DNA from: a virus
DNA length: 64,000 bases
Strand: one strand, 5' to 3'
Virus record (IMG/VR): IMGVR_UViG_3300032050_000120
Coordinates: 1-64,000 of that record
The position numbers and the translations under genes were made by a program. This document shows positions 14,543 to 23,477 of this stretch, piece after piece (the stretch's first letter is position 1; every line of letters starts with the position of its first letter). The notes under the pieces were generated by a model. It was given only the letters and a program-made list of their open reading frames with translations, did no database searches and was not told the DNA's origin.

Positions 14543-15751
14543 ATGGCAAAAATAACCACTATCAAGAAAGCTGCTAAGAAAAAGAAAATGTCCAAACAGG
14601 ACGAAAAGCAGATCAAAGACCACGAAGAGCGTGAAAAAGCAGAGAAAGGCTATGACGATGATGCTATTCGCTATGGTATGAAAGAATCAGCATCGTTTGA
14701 CCACGAAAAATATGACAAAAATATTTTAGATAAAGTAAAAAGCCCAAATGCTAGTCTAACAGATCTGATGAGTGGTGTAAAAAATTCAAGACCAGGAATA
14801 GCATTAGCTGCTCTAAAACATAAAAACGGAAAACAAGAACCGACTAACATGCCGCATTACTCTGAATATGAAGGTTCTATTGCCGATGTAGCAGCAAAAC
14901 ATGAAGATCCTGAAGTAGCAATTGCAGCATTAAAACATCCAGTTGCTAATGAATTTACAGCATTAATCGCTGCACACCATAAAAATCCAACAGTTGTAAT
15001 GTCAGCTGTAAAAAGTAAACACGCTAGTGAAGATGTTTTACACACAGCTATAGATAGACATAAATCAAATAACTCTTATTCTAGTAATTATATCGTAAAA
15101 TCAGCAATTGCGAAATTAAAAAATATTAAAAATAAAGAAGATGTTTTTGAACAGTCTGTCTATGACGCTAAACCAAAGCAAAAAACAGAAGTTAAAGTAA
15201 CCAGAATCACAGATGGTAAAAATACAAACTACGTATATGCAATGCGCGGTAGACGATTAGGCGATAGCACTCCAGCACACCGTGAGTTTGCTCGTATTCG
15301 TATTGGTGATACAGAACTGAAGAAGAAAGAAAACCCTGGTCTGAAAGAAGAAAAAGAAATAACTTCTAAGGTAGTAAAGGGTGTTGTGCATATCAACGAC
15401 AAACCACTTAATCATTCTTCCGTTGAAGTTGATGGTGTTGATAAGAGAGACTATCCAGATTTTGCAGATGCCTACACATCCCGTGCAGAGTTCAAAGATG
15501 GATCTGAGCTTTCTCACGAAGAACTCGAACACCTGGACATGAACCACCCAGAAGTGGCTCATGAAGCAGCACACGAGTCTATTCGTGGTGGTTATACAAA
15601 ATTAAGAGAGAATATCATCCAGGTCATGGAAGCCAAGAAAGCATCAGGCACACCAAAAGAGAAAAGCAATCCTTGCTGGACTGGATACACTCAATACGGT
15701 ATGAAGATGAAGAAAGGCAGAAGCGTACCAAACTGCGTTAAAGACAAGTAA
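14543..15751 (+). CDS. repeat-containing virion-type protein, 402 aa
   Basis: N-terminal Lys-rich coil (residues 1-40). Residues 60-170 hold helical repeats of the kind AAxHxxPxVxxxALKH, similar in periodicity to LRV/HEAT repeats. The C-terminus (NPCWTGYTQYGMKMKKG...VPNCV) matches a short Cys-containing tail that, as I recall, recurs at the ends of many T4-like environmental phage proteins. The middle of the gene is much more AT-rich than its ends. Possibly packaged or structural; function unknown. Confidence 0.65.
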   Translation: MAKITTIKKAAKKKKMSKQDEKQIKDHEEREKAEKGYDDDAIRYGMKESASFDHEKYDKNILDKVKSPNASLTDLMSGVKNSRPGIALAALKHKNGKQEPTNMPHYSEYEGSIADVAAKHEDPEVAIAALKHPVANEFTALIAAHHKNPTVVMSAVKSKHASEDVLHTAIDRHKSNNSYSSNYIVKSAIAKLKNIKNKEDVFEQSVYDAKPKQKTEVKVTRITDGKNTNYVYAMRGRRLGDSTPAHREFARIRIGDTELKKKENPGLKEEKEITSKVVKGVVHINDKPLNHSSVEVDGVDKRDYPDFADAYTSRAEFKDGSELSHEELEHLDMNHPEVAHEAAHESIRGGYTKLRENIIQVMEAKKASGTPKEKSNPCWTGYTQYGMKMKKGRSVPNCVKDK

Positions 15752-15765
15752 AACACACTTTTATT

Positions 15766-16395
15766 ATGTACACAATTTATCTGATAGAAAATAGAGTTGA
15801 TAGAACAAAGACGCTTGTTATTTCTGACAAGCGTTTTTCTTCGTTTGTGGCTGATATCGAGGATCGAAAGACAAAGAACATTGAAGAGCTTCAGTCCTCA
15901 CCAGATCTGGCGTATTTGCAGAGTAGACTGCCATATTATCTGAAAACCTACAAGATAGATCAAACTGCAATCAAAAACCCGCACCACATAAGAATAACCT
16001 CAGAGGATCGCAGAAGGCTTCGAATTAAGATAAAAAGAAAGCCTTTATCCGAAGAATCAAGGAAAAGATATTCGGAAGTCAAGCTTGGTGAAAAGAACCC
16101 GTTTTACGGTAAAAAACACTCTGCCAGAGCAAGAGCCATAAACAGCATGAAGCGTAGGCAGAGAATTGCGCAGCCACACGCCATGCCACACAGACAAGAG
16201 TCGAAAGATAAATACAGAGAAAGCAGAAAAAACTGGAAGCCAAACACGGGCAAGAAGTGGGCATATGACCCCTACACCCTGGAAGAGAAGTTTACAGATG
16301 CAAAAAATCCATTGCCACCTGGATGGGTTTACGGAAGATCTCCAGCTTTTGGCGATTTAATGGTTGAAGCAAACGCAAAAAGGAAAAAAAGATGA
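15766..16395 (+). CDS. NUMOD3-type DNA-binding protein, homing-endonuclease remnant, 209 aa
   Basis: PLSEESRKRYSEVKLGEKNP followed by FYGKKHSARARA (about residues 92-125) is a NUMOD3 motif. The C-terminal AYDPYTLEEKFT...PPGWVYGRSP is the usual tail of phage homing endonucleases. No GIY-YIG or HNH catalytic motif is seen; the N-terminal MYTIYLIEN may be a trace of a GIY-YIG start. Inserted between putative head-cargo genes. Probably a decayed or nuclease-less homing element. Confidence 0.7.
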   Translation: MYTIYLIENRVDRTKTLVISDKRFSSFVADIEDRKTKNIEELQSSPDLAYLQSRLPYYLKTYKIDQTAIKNPHHIRITSEDRRRLRIKIKRKPLSEESRKRYSEVKLGEKNPFYGKKHSARARAINSMKRRQRIAQPHAMPHRQESKDKYRESRKNWKPNTGKKWAYDPYTLEEKFTDAKNPLPPGWVYGRSPAFGDLMVEANAKRKKR

Positions 16396-16790
16396 AAACA
16401 TTTAAAGAATTTTTTGTTGAATCAGTTGGTGGTAAATTAATCGGCAAAGTCGGTGATTATAATATCCATCATGATAAAGATAAAGAAACATACCATGTGC
16501 AAAATACAAAAAATCCAGAAACATCATTTCGTGTGACACATGACGATTTTGATACAGATCGTGTTGAAATGCCAAGACGTGGTTCTGGTGATACGTTGAC
16601 CGATGAAGTTAAACATTCTATGTACAAGCATGTTCACAATCAAGTTAAAGATTATATTTCAAATAAAATTGATTCTAGTTCGGTTGCTGAAAAGATCAAT
16701 AGACACCTAGAGCCAGTTATCGCTGATCATGCTGATGCTATAGCCGATCAATATGATTATGAAGATACTCTGAGAAGACTACCACGATGA
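16392..16790 (+). CDS. putative head-cargo protein (MKTFKEFFVES start), 132 aa
   Basis: MKTFKEFFVES is nearly the T4 internal-protein propeptide MKTYQEFIAEA, with the processing site after VE or LxE-like. The remaining 120 residues are charged with a helical C-terminus; no enzyme motif. Starts in an overlap with the NUMOD3 gene and overlaps the next gene by 4 nt. Confidence 0.7.
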   Translation: MKTFKEFFVESVGGKLIGKVGDYNIHHDKDKETYHVQNTKNPETSFRVTHDDFDTDRVEMPRRGSGDTLTDEVKHSMYKHVHNQVKDYISNKIDSSSVAEKINRHLEPVIADHADAIADQYDYEDTLRRLPR

Positions 16791-17113
16791 TAACATTCAA
16801 ACAATATCTAGAAGAATCCGATAGACAAGAAACTATCGACAAGCTAAAAGCACACCTGGATAGTGGTGCAACAGCACACATCACATTCCAGAAGGCAGAT
16901 GGTTCAGAAACAACCCGTCATGCCACATTGAATCCAGAGCACATCAACCAGGGTGGTGGTGACGGTAGAAAGACCGAAACAACACGACCTTCGTCAAAGA
17001 CCTCAATGTCGTTCTACAGTATCGATGATAACGGCTGGAGAGCGTTTAACCATGATCGACTGGTCAACTGGAGACCACATCTTGGTGCAGTAAGACATAA
17101 ACCAAAAGATTAA
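16787..17113 (+). CDS. putative head-cargo protein with WYL_2/DUF2693-like domain, 108 aa
   Basis: N-terminus MITFKQYLEES (LEE/S cleavage-like) marks it as a capsid-targeting candidate. Residues 30-100 match the small SH3/Sm-like domain pattern FxKxDGSxxxR...T and C-terminal YSIDDNGWRAFNHDRLVNW (DUF2693/WYL_2). Its stop overlaps the stop of the converging minus gene (TTAA), without a terminator. Confidence 0.65.
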   Translation: MITFKQYLEESDRQETIDKLKAHLDSGATAHITFQKADGSETTRHATLNPEHINQGGGDGRKTETTRPSSKTSMSFYSIDDNGWRAFNHDRLVNWRPHLGAVRHKPKD

Positions 17114-17805
17114 GCGAACCTAAACCCTTCGTAGCCCAGGATGATCTTCTTGATCTGATTGGGCTTTATTTTTGTGTAAATGGTGTCTTCTGGAAACCCC
17201 TTATATGGTTCGCCATTTACGTAATAACCTGATAGCGGTTTGATCTCACCATCAACTTCTTTCATGGTGCAGCCGTACATGAAGGTTCCGTCTTCTTTGT
17301 AGACGTTTGCTAGGAACTCTCCATCACTGTATGGCTTACAACCAGTTTCATAAAGGTACTTGACATAAAGACCACGCTCTCTGCCGTGGGCTTCTATCTC
17401 CCAGGGAAGCTCGTGATAGTTTCCGTCAATGTTATCCATGACTGACACATCGAACTTATTGGTTCGTTTCCAGACCATCGTGTTGTTTCGCATGTTCTGA
17501 CGCAGCTCACCTTTGGCATACTGCTTGACATGAACCATTTCGTGGGTCAGACATTCGATGAATGGTAGGAGATTTAGATTCGAGTCGATGGTTATGGTGA
17601 ACTCACGAGGTGGCGTGTTTCCATCAGGAAACTCCCAGTCGGTAAAACCATCGGTTAGCTGCTCGTGTAGGGTAGGGTCAAATACAAATTTAACCTCAAC
17701 CAGGTCAGTTAGTTTTGGTCCGAGAAGGTAATTGCCGAGCCACTTACCATACTGACGGATAACCTTCTTTTGGAGCTTAGACCCGCCCTTGATCTTGATA
17801 AACAT
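17110..17805 (-). CDS. SprT-like zinc metallopeptidase-type protein, 231 aa
   Basis: LTHEMVHVKQYAKGE near residue 88 is an HExxH helix, and ELPWEIEAHGRERG near residue 133 supplies a downstream acidic/His ligand candidate, as in SprT-like proteins. Conserved in T4-like phages. The 2-nt gap to the upstream PD-(D/E)XK gene indicates co-transcription. CTATTTAG at 17844 (minus CTAAATAG) could give it a late start. Confidence 0.75.
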   Translation of the reverse strand: MFIKIKGGSKLQKKVIRQYGKWLGNYLLGPKLTDLVEVKFVFDPTLHEQLTDGFTDWEFPDGNTPPREFTITIDSNLNLLPFIECLTHEMVHVKQYAKGELRQNMRNNTMVWKRTNKFDVSVMDNIDGNYHELPWEIEAHGRERGLYVKYLYETGCKPYSDGEFLANVYKEDGTFMYGCTMKEVDGEIKPLSGYYVNGEPYKGFPEDTIYTKIKPNQIKKIILGYEGFRFA

Positions 17806-17806
17806 A

Positions 17807-18478
17807 TCATGCCCCGTGATAGTTAGAGAAAACCTCTTTGACTCTATTTAGGTAATTCGCGGTTTTCCTGACAAATATCTGGGGCTGATTCTCAGTTTCC
17901 ACAGCAATAATGACAACGATTTGTGGGAAAACAAGTCCTTTCATCTCGTATACGCATTGGGCATAGGTGGCACACTGGATGAAGTAGTTTTCGATCCAGT
18001 CCTCTTTCTTTGGCTTGTCTGAGCTTTTGTAGTCCAGGATGCTGTTGACCCCATCGAACTGGCAAAGCAAGTCTGCTCGACCCGCAGTTTTCAGCCTGTG
18101 GGAAGCCAGACAAGATTCCATATTATAGACAAGGTTAAGACGCTCGTCCAGGACAGGTTTGATCTGCTTGAACAGCGGGATGATATTTGGCATATTTGCA
18201 GCCACAACTTGTTCCATGTTCGGTGTGTTACCAACATAGTCCTCACAGAGCTTGTGCATGGCTGTACCACGCGATGCAGCACGTCTGGCGATGATCGCAG
18301 CTTCTTCTTCCCCAACCCTGGCTTTCCACTCGTCAAGCTGTTTTTTGCCCAATGTGGAAAGAACCGTTGTCACCGAAGGATAGTGTTTACCATCTACACT
18401 ATAAAAGCGTTTGCCTTCAATGTATATTTGTGGGAAGTCTGGGAAATCGTATGGTTTATGCTCAAAAGTTTTATACAT
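17807..18478 (-). CDS. PD-(D/E)XK nuclease of RecB/Cas4-like type, 223 aa
   Basis: The N-terminal RFYSVDGKHYPSVTTVLS and RGTAMHKLCEDYV are typical of this phage exonuclease group. The core AGRADLLCQFDG followed by ILDYKSS (about residues 135-155) gives the D...(D/E)xK catalytic set, and YFIQCATYAQ supplies the Q-x3-Y motif. Probably degrades host DNA or trims phage recombination intermediates. Coupled to the genes on both sides. Confidence 0.85.
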   Translation of the reverse strand: MYKTFEHKPYDFPDFPQIYIEGKRFYSVDGKHYPSVTTVLSTLGKKQLDEWKARVGEEEAAIIARRAASRGTAMHKLCEDYVGNTPNMEQVVAANMPNIIPLFKQIKPVLDERLNLVYNMESCLASHRLKTAGRADLLCQFDGVNSILDYKSSDKPKKEDWIENYFIQCATYAQCVYEMKGLVFPQIVVIIAVETENQPQIFVRKTANYLNRVKEVFSNYHGA

Positions 18479-18708
18479 TAAAAAGTATTCACTGTGTTGT
18501 TTTTTCCAGAACGTCCTTTGATAACCTTCAGTATATCACGAAAACCCTGAGCTGGCTTTTGGCTCGTACCAGAAACAACCGCAGGGGTAGCTTCGTGGTG
18601 TCTTATGATATTTGGGTTTTCCTCTAGATAAGTATCCAGAGCAGACATACTCATAAAACTATCGAAGATCTCTTCGGTTTCGGTGTTCTTGAATGTGTAG
18701 GTTGGCAT
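18478..18708 (-). CDS. FmdB-like N-terminal domain protein lacking Cys, 76 aa
   Basis: MPTYTFKNTETEEIFDSFMSM aligns with the MPxYxF start of FmdB-type zinc ribbons, but no CxxC is present. The C-terminus GFRDILKVIKGRSG is conserved in T4-like phages. The window also has a Cys-containing relative at 56919. Function unknown. Confidence 0.7.
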   Translation of the reverse strand: MPTYTFKNTETEEIFDSFMSMSALDTYLEENPNIIRHHEATPAVVSGTSQKPAQGFRDILKVIKGRSGKNNTVNTF

Positions 18709-18896
18709 TAGTAATTCCAGTCAATGGTTTCATCATATTGATATTCTGAGTGAGTTAAAAGTGAGTATGTATTCTTAGATCGCAGTGCGTTCTTCACATA
18801 CTTCTCTTCCTTTGCCTCTGGTCTAACGTTTACAAATTTTGGATCATCGATCCTATTTTTGTTCTGGTCGTTATACGATCTCTTTTTTATCGTCAT
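18708..18896 (-). CDS. hypothetical basic protein, 62 aa
   Basis: MTIKKRSYNDQNKNRIDDPK...; the start could be 3 codons further upstream (18905). Strongly basic N-terminal half. One-base overlap with the next gene. No family recognised. Confidence 0.6.
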   Translation of the reverse strand: MTIKKRSYNDQNKNRIDDPKFVNVRPEAKEEKYVKNALRSKNTYSLLTHSEYQYDETIDWNY

Positions 18897-19320
18897 TTGT
18901 ATCATCCATTTTTATTCTACCTTGCCAAGCTTTAGCGAACAAAGACTTTGGAAGTCCTTTGTACGGAAGCTTGTTTGCCTTGACAGCTAGAATTAACTTA
19001 GCATCTTCAGGGTCAATACTTTCCAGAAATTCGATGAACAGAACTTCTCTTCGGAGTTTAGTAAGATTTGGATTACCGTCTTTCATAAACAGATACATTC
19101 TACGGAACTCAGATTGCAGTCTGTTTTGTTGATCTGGATATGGGTTTGGCTTGTATGGTGGATCACCTTCTGGGAGATCCCAGGGCGCATTCTTGTCAAA
19201 TGCCAGGTTGATAAGAGTGCATAGATTTTCAGAGCCATGCTTGCGAAGCATTCCAATCTTTGCTTCTTCAGTCTTTTGTTCGGATACTAATTTTAGTATC
19301 TCAGCGTAACCAAGTTTCAT
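18871..19320 (-). CDS. DUF6433-type T4-like phage protein, 149 aa
   Basis: Pattern WDLPEGDPPYKPNPYPD...RLQSEFRRMYLF...RREVLFIEFLESIDPEDAKLIL is the conserved DUF6433 signature of T4-like phages, where the gene sits next to the RNase H gene as here. Role unknown; the constant neighbourhood suggests DNA replication. Confidence 0.8.
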   Translation of the reverse strand: MKLGYAEILKLVSEQKTEEAKIGMLRKHGSENLCTLINLAFDKNAPWDLPEGDPPYKPNPYPDQQNRLQSEFRRMYLFMKDGNPNLTKLRREVLFIEFLESIDPEDAKLILAVKANKLPYKGLPKSLFAKAWQGRIKMDDTNDDKKEIV

Positions 19321-20183
19321 TAAAAGTCACCTATTGAATCCATAAGATTCTTGATATTGTGGTTGATAAAGTAATCAAACAGCATTCCTCGTCCTTTCGA
19401 TTTCATGCTATCAAATGTATTTAGTATTTCATTTTTCACAGAATCGGGAATACGCTTTAAATCCACCAGATCACGGTTCTGATACCAGCGGATAATCTGC
19501 TTAGAATCACAGAACTGCTCTGGGGTTTCACACTTTAACCACAATTCTAGCTTTGTTTCAAAGATCGACTTGCAGCGTTTTTTGATCACATAGGAGTTTG
19601 CATCAGACAGGATATTCGGAACCCCATCACCTTTGTCACCACGGATAATGTGCTCTTTCAGGTATCGCTCAGGATCATTCTCACGAAGGAACTTCTTCTT
19701 GACTGGATCATACTGATAGACATTCGGATAGACCTGGAGTTGCTTAAAGTCCTTGTCGCCAGAAAGAATCAACACTTTCTCACCGCCGAAGGTTTTACCG
19801 AAACGCTCGTGGACCAGTGTGCCAATGATATCATCAGCTTCTGCACGATCAATCTGAATAACTTTGTAGGGGAAAAAGTCTTTGAGTTCCTGGCGGATCT
19901 TGTTCAGAGAATTAAACACCACAGTCCAGTTGATTTCAGACTTGTCACGATCTTCCGATCTGCTGGCTTTGTAGAAAGGAAAAATATCCTTACGCCAGTA
20001 GTTCTTATCATCACAAGCAATAACAAGCTCACCATATTCACTCTTGAACTTCATATTCAAGGCACGGATGGTGTTGAGAATCATATGTCTCAACAGATTC
20101 TCGTCAATATCAATGTTCGTGTGGTTTCCAATCTGTGCCATGAGATTAGAAATCATTACTTGGTTAAGATCCAGGATTATCAT
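19320..20183 (-). CDS. rnh: T4-type ribonuclease H (5'-3' FEN-like nuclease)
   Basis: FEN/T4 RNase H family: N-terminal ILDLNQ with the first catalytic Asp, VIACDDKNYWRKDIFP...YK at residues 55-80, then DRAEADDIIGTLV and LSGDKDFKQLQ with the acidic metal-binding cluster, and IRGDKGDGVPN in the H3TH region. It removes RNA primers during lagging-strand synthesis. Length (287 aa) is close to T4 Rnh (305). The start at 20183 is favoured by GAGGAAGATGAAG; 20189 is possible. Confidence 0.9.
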   Translation of the reverse strand: MIILDLNQVMISNLMAQIGNHTNIDIDENLLRHMILNTIRALNMKFKSEYGELVIACDDKNYWRKDIFPFYKASRSEDRDKSEINWTVVFNSLNKIRQELKDFFPYKVIQIDRAEADDIIGTLVHERFGKTFGGEKVLILSGDKDFKQLQVYPNVYQYDPVKKKFLRENDPERYLKEHIIRGDKGDGVPNILSDANSYVIKKRCKSIFETKLELWLKCETPEQFCDSKQIIRWYQNRDLVDLKRIPDSVKNEILNTFDSMKSKGRGMLFDYFINHNIKNLMDSIGDF

Positions 20184-20529
20184 CTTCATCTTCCTCACCC
20201 AACATTCGTATGGATACCATACCCTTGTCGGAACTCTCAAGCATAAAAACGCTATCGGCTAATTCGTGTAAAGCATGTTTTTTATTATACATTCTAAAAA
20301 CAACACTTCGCATCGCTTCAAGAACCAACGCAACATCTTTGAAGTAATTATCGTTAGCATCTTCCAGGGAGAAACCATTCTCTATAAATTCAGCAATTAA
20401 CATACTACAGATATTAGCAGAAACTTCAGACGCATAATCATCCATTTGCTCTTCTGTCATTGGTGGCATACCGAGGTTTTCTGGCTTGGATGGTATCTTT
20501 TCCGATGGAAAGCGAACTACGTTTGTCAT
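20164..20529 (-). CDS. conserved T4-like hypothetical protein, 121 aa
   Basis: Start MTNVVRFPSEKIPSKPENLG at 20529, overlapping the upstream stop; the longer frame lies inside that gene. VVRFP at the N-terminus and the helix DYASEVSANICSMLIAEFIENGF are typical of a small T4-like family found upstream of rnh. Acidic C-terminus. Unknown role. Confidence 0.7.
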   Translation of the reverse strand: MTNVVRFPSEKIPSKPENLGMPPMTEEQMDDYASEVSANICSMLIAEFIENGFSLEDANDNYFKDVALVLEAMRSVVFRMYNKKHALHELADSVFMLESSDKGMVSIRMLGEEDEDDNPGS

Positions 20530-21641
20530 TTGATTGCCTTTAATAAAATTGTGTCTTCGTTGATTCGACCAGTTAACTTGGTTTCTGTAGTAGTTAGCGT
20601 ACCAAGAAACTTCTTCAACTGCGGTTTGGTGCAAGCCAGCATAGCCTTGAGTGCTTCTTCGGGCTTTCTGAGTTTCTTTGCAGCAGACAGATCTGAATCG
20701 AAGTTCTGGATAGTCGTACCAGCAACACTCAACGACTTTCCAATCTCAGCCTGGTACTTACCAAGCATTCGAGTTTCGGTATTGTAAACCCATAGCGTGT
20801 CACATCCGATAATGTCATGTGGCGCAACGCTGACAAGTCGCAGTGTTTCATCTGCTTTCTTGTACTTCAACTTAGACACCAACTGGACAGAAGACTTCTG
20901 CTTGACTTTCTTCGGCTTAACAGCACGGAGAACCTTCTTGTTGTTGACGTACCTATCGCAATCGTCAATGATAGCCTTGATAGTGTCCCTAAGAACTTTC
21001 AGTTCTTTGCTGGTAAATGACGAGTAGCCCTCAAATAGTTTTTTATCACCACCCAACGCACCATTAAGTTCGTCAAGAGTAGGAGCGTAGCAACTGGCAA
21101 CAATACGGACAACAGCACCAGAAAGATCATTAGACCTAAAATAGTCATAAGAAGAAAAGTCAGTTGCTTTGCGGGTTTTGAGAACCAGGTCAACAACCTG
21201 ATCGATATCATTAATGACTTGATTCGCTTTGTTTTCGACTCGATCACGGACGCTGACGGTATTGCCTGGTTGTTCATTAATTACTTCTACAGTGTCTAAC
21301 TTTGAAATGATTGCGCTATTGATCATGTGGTGGACCATGTGAGTGTGTGCTTCACACAACTCAGTTCCATTTGTCAACATTCTGGCAAGGCTTGGGACAG
21401 TGATACCAAAATAGTTATCGCTGCAATTGCGAACACGCTGAAGATCGTTCTTTGTGTAGAACGAGTTACTCTTCATATAATCGATGATGTATTCTTTAGC
21501 ACTTTTGGCATCATACATGTAGTTGTACCAAGACAAAGCTTTAGCCAGTTCCACCTTATTCGGCTGTCCAATAATGACTGGTTCAGAACCAATATACTTA
21601 TCAGTAATGGTCACTCGTTTTTTTGGAGACTTCGCTTTCAT
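20526..21641 (-). CDS. conserved T4-like hypothetical protein, 371 aa
   Basis: Strongly basic at both ends. Central features are IIDYMKSNSFYTKNDLQRVRN and a C-terminal VSVAPHDIIGCDTLWVYNTETRMLGKYQA beta region. I recall this as a conserved hypothetical of T4-like environmental phages. Possibly nucleic-acid associated, from charge and location beside rnh; no catalytic motif. Confidence 0.65.
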   Translation of the reverse strand: MKAKSPKKRVTITDKYIGSEPVIIGQPNKVELAKALSWYNYMYDAKSAKEYIIDYMKSNSFYTKNDLQRVRNCSDNYFGITVPSLARMLTNGTELCEAHTHMVHHMINSAIISKLDTVEVINEQPGNTVSVRDRVENKANQVINDIDQVVDLVLKTRKATDFSSYDYFRSNDLSGAVVRIVASCYAPTLDELNGALGGDKKLFEGYSSFTSKELKVLRDTIKAIIDDCDRYVNNKKVLRAVKPKKVKQKSSVQLVSKLKYKKADETLRLVSVAPHDIIGCDTLWVYNTETRMLGKYQAEIGKSLSVAGTTIQNFDSDLSAAKKLRKPEEALKAMLACTKPQLKKFLGTLTTTETKLTGRINEDTILLKAIK

Positions 21642-21650
21642 AGTTATACC

Positions 21651-22622
21651 TTAGATAGAATAAGTAAAGTATTCAACATCGTCTTTCGGTAGATCGGTTG
21701 GTGAATCTTTCAGACTCAACAACAGGGCTTCCCATTGGCTTTTTCGATATTCCCAACTGTGTGCCATGTTAGCATAGGCTTGCTGAACGACAGCATTACG
21801 TTTGAAACCTTCGTTACTTTGTATAGTACCACGCATGATTTGATAAAACAATCCCGCATGGCGGTTTTGATCTTCATCGAAGTGGTACATAGTAGTTAGG
21901 TTGGCAGCAGTTTCATACAGTGCCCCCAGATCGGAGTGTACGCAGTTCAGACCAGCAGACATGGCTTCCATCAGCACCAAGCACGAAGTCTCAACCCAGG
22001 TGCTTGGGTAAGCCAGAATGTGCATCTTCTTGATGTGCTCACGAAGCTCTGCGTTTGGTAGCGACCCGTAGTATTCGATCTTCGGGTGCTGACGGCAACG
22101 CTCGAATAGTTCTTCGTAGGGCTTGTCGCGTTCACCCCAGCCATACAGATTGAAGCTGGAGAACACATGCAGTTTAATATTATCGTGATCTTCGGCAAGC
22201 TTCTCGAACACTGGTATAAGGATATTCAACCCGCGATGCGGAGTGGACCAGTAAGCGATATTGATAACATCGTCTGGCTTCTCCAGGGCATCAGCACCGA
22301 AAGGCTCGATAGCATTGCGCATGACCACACAGTGGCTCCACGGAATGTCGTAAGCTTGAATATAACGCTGCATCTGCCAGTTCGATACGAATACCAGCTT
22401 GTGAAACTTCTTCCAGCCACCGTTAGCCAGGTGAGCCGATTCAGGATCTTCGGGAAGGTCGTGGAGCCACAGGATTCTTACCTTGTCTTCCTTCAACTCC
22501 CTGACACGAGATCCGATGATCTGAAAACGATCCAGGAGATCTTGGTCAATGCTGTCGTGTAAACGCTTCATCATAAGTTCGGTTCCGCCCATAGCGTTCT
22601 TATTTAATTCGTTTAGTTCCAT
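21651..22622 (-). CDS. glycosyltransferase family 4-like protein, 323 aa
   Basis: Rossmann GT-B features: N-terminal GGTELMM, LVFVSNWQMQRY, CVVMRNAIEPF, then IAYWSTPHRGLNILIPVFEKL and the C-terminal signature LAYPSTWVETSCLVLMEAMSAG (E-x7-E type) near residues 215-235. It probably transfers a sugar from a nucleotide donor to phage DNA, a virion protein or host surface glycan; the acceptor cannot be inferred. Confidence 0.85.
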   Translation of the reverse strand: MELNELNKNAMGGTELMMKRLHDSIDQDLLDRFQIIGSRVRELKEDKVRILWLHDLPEDPESAHLANGGWKKFHKLVFVSNWQMQRYIQAYDIPWSHCVVMRNAIEPFGADALEKPDDVINIAYWSTPHRGLNILIPVFEKLAEDHDNIKLHVFSSFNLYGWGERDKPYEELFERCRQHPKIEYYGSLPNAELREHIKKMHILAYPSTWVETSCLVLMEAMSAGLNCVHSDLGALYETAANLTTMYHFDEDQNRHAGLFYQIMRGTIQSNEGFKRNAVVQQAYANMAHSWEYRKSQWEALLLSLKDSPTDLPKDDVEYFTYSI

Positions 22623-22659
22623 AAAAAGTCCATATTAATGCCTATGAGCCATTATAACA

Positions 22660-22667
22660 TATAAATA
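22660..22667 (+). promoter_or_regulatory. T4-type late promoter TATAAATA (endolysin)
   Basis: Exact T4 late -10 element, 26 bp before the ATG at 22694; the leader has AATAAGGAGAGATCAC. Points to late expression of the plus-strand lysis gene within minus-strand surroundings. Confidence 0.8.
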
Positions 22668-22693
22668 CTTTTGAGTCAATAAGGAGAGATCAC

Positions 22694-23122
22694 ATGGTAA
22701 CAAGTAAACAAGCATTAGCCAAGTATGGCGCACCTGAATTGGAAAAAGGCATGGTGGTCTGGGATGTCCCAGCAGATATTGAAGCTGCTATTCCAACTGC
22801 CCCAAAGAGAGTCTATTGCAATAGAGATCTAGTAAAACCATTAGAACAAGCATTCAGAAATTTGATTGCTCGTGGTCTAACTAAAGAACTTAAAACCTGG
22901 GATGGTTGCTTTAACATTCGTAAAAAGAAAGGCAATGCATCACACAGCCTACACAGCTGGGGACTAGCAATTGATTTGAACGCAGCATGGAACGGTTGGA
23001 AGAAAAAGCCAACTCTGTCGGCTGGCTTCGTTAAGTGCTTCAAAGACGCTGGCTTCGATTGGGGTGGCGATTGGGTTTCAACACCAGATGGTATGCATTT
23101 CCAATTGGCTAAACTGCCATGA
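22694..23122 (+). CDS. endolysin, M15-type peptidase (VanY / L-Ala-D-Glu peptidase-like), 142 aa
   Basis: Zinc ligands of the M15 family are visible: SHSLHSWGLAIDLN (H-x6-D) near residues 79-94, and GMHFQLAKLP (H) at the C-terminus. Length matches T5-like single-domain endopeptidases. It cleaves peptidoglycan cross-link peptides at the end of infection. No signal peptide, so export depends on the holin (31047). Late promoter TATAAATA immediately upstream. Confidence 0.88.
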   Translation: MVTSKQALAKYGAPELEKGMVVWDVPADIEAAIPTAPKRVYCNRDLVKPLEQAFRNLIARGLTKELKTWDGCFNIRKKKGNASHSLHSWGLAIDLNAAWNGWKKKPTLSAGFVKCFKDAGFDWGGDWVSTPDGMHFQLAKLP

Positions 23123-23475
23123 GATTTCCCTGGGCTATAAGTGCAATAATTGCAGTTCTGTTACTTGCTTCTTGTGAGCAACAAAAATCATACACACCGA
23201 TGCAAAAAGAGCACAATAGAACTGGTGTGCCAATAACCGTAACAGTATACGAGCACGAATCGTATGGCGATGTTACAAGAGCACTACAGCGTTTTCAGAG
23301 AGAAAACAAACAACCAAGAACAACGGATCCATCTTTAGGGTGGGCTGCTTGGGATCTACACGCACCATATCAGTGTGATATTCATATCAAACCACCAGAT
23401 AAAATAAACGATGATGATGTTATGACCCTGGGACATGAAATGGCACACTGTCTGTACGGATCATATCACAAGTAA
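23119..23475 (+). CDS. lipoprotein with HExxH metallopeptidase motif, 118 aa
   Basis: Residues 1-19 form a lipoprotein signal ending LLLASC (lipobox), so the product is predicted to be anchored to the envelope through Cys19. Near the C-terminus LGHEMAHCLYGSYHK gives HExxH with a following His. Co-transcribed with the endolysin (ATGA overlap). It may assist lysis or act on envelope proteins. Related in motif to the SprT-like genes, but targeted outward. Confidence 0.75.
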   Translation: MRFPWAISAIIAVLLLASCEQQKSYTPMQKEHNRTGVPITVTVYEHESYGDVTRALQRFQRENKQPRTTDPSLGWAAWDLHAPYQCDIHIKPPDKINDDDVMTLGHEMAHCLYGSYHK

Positions 23476-23477
23476 AA

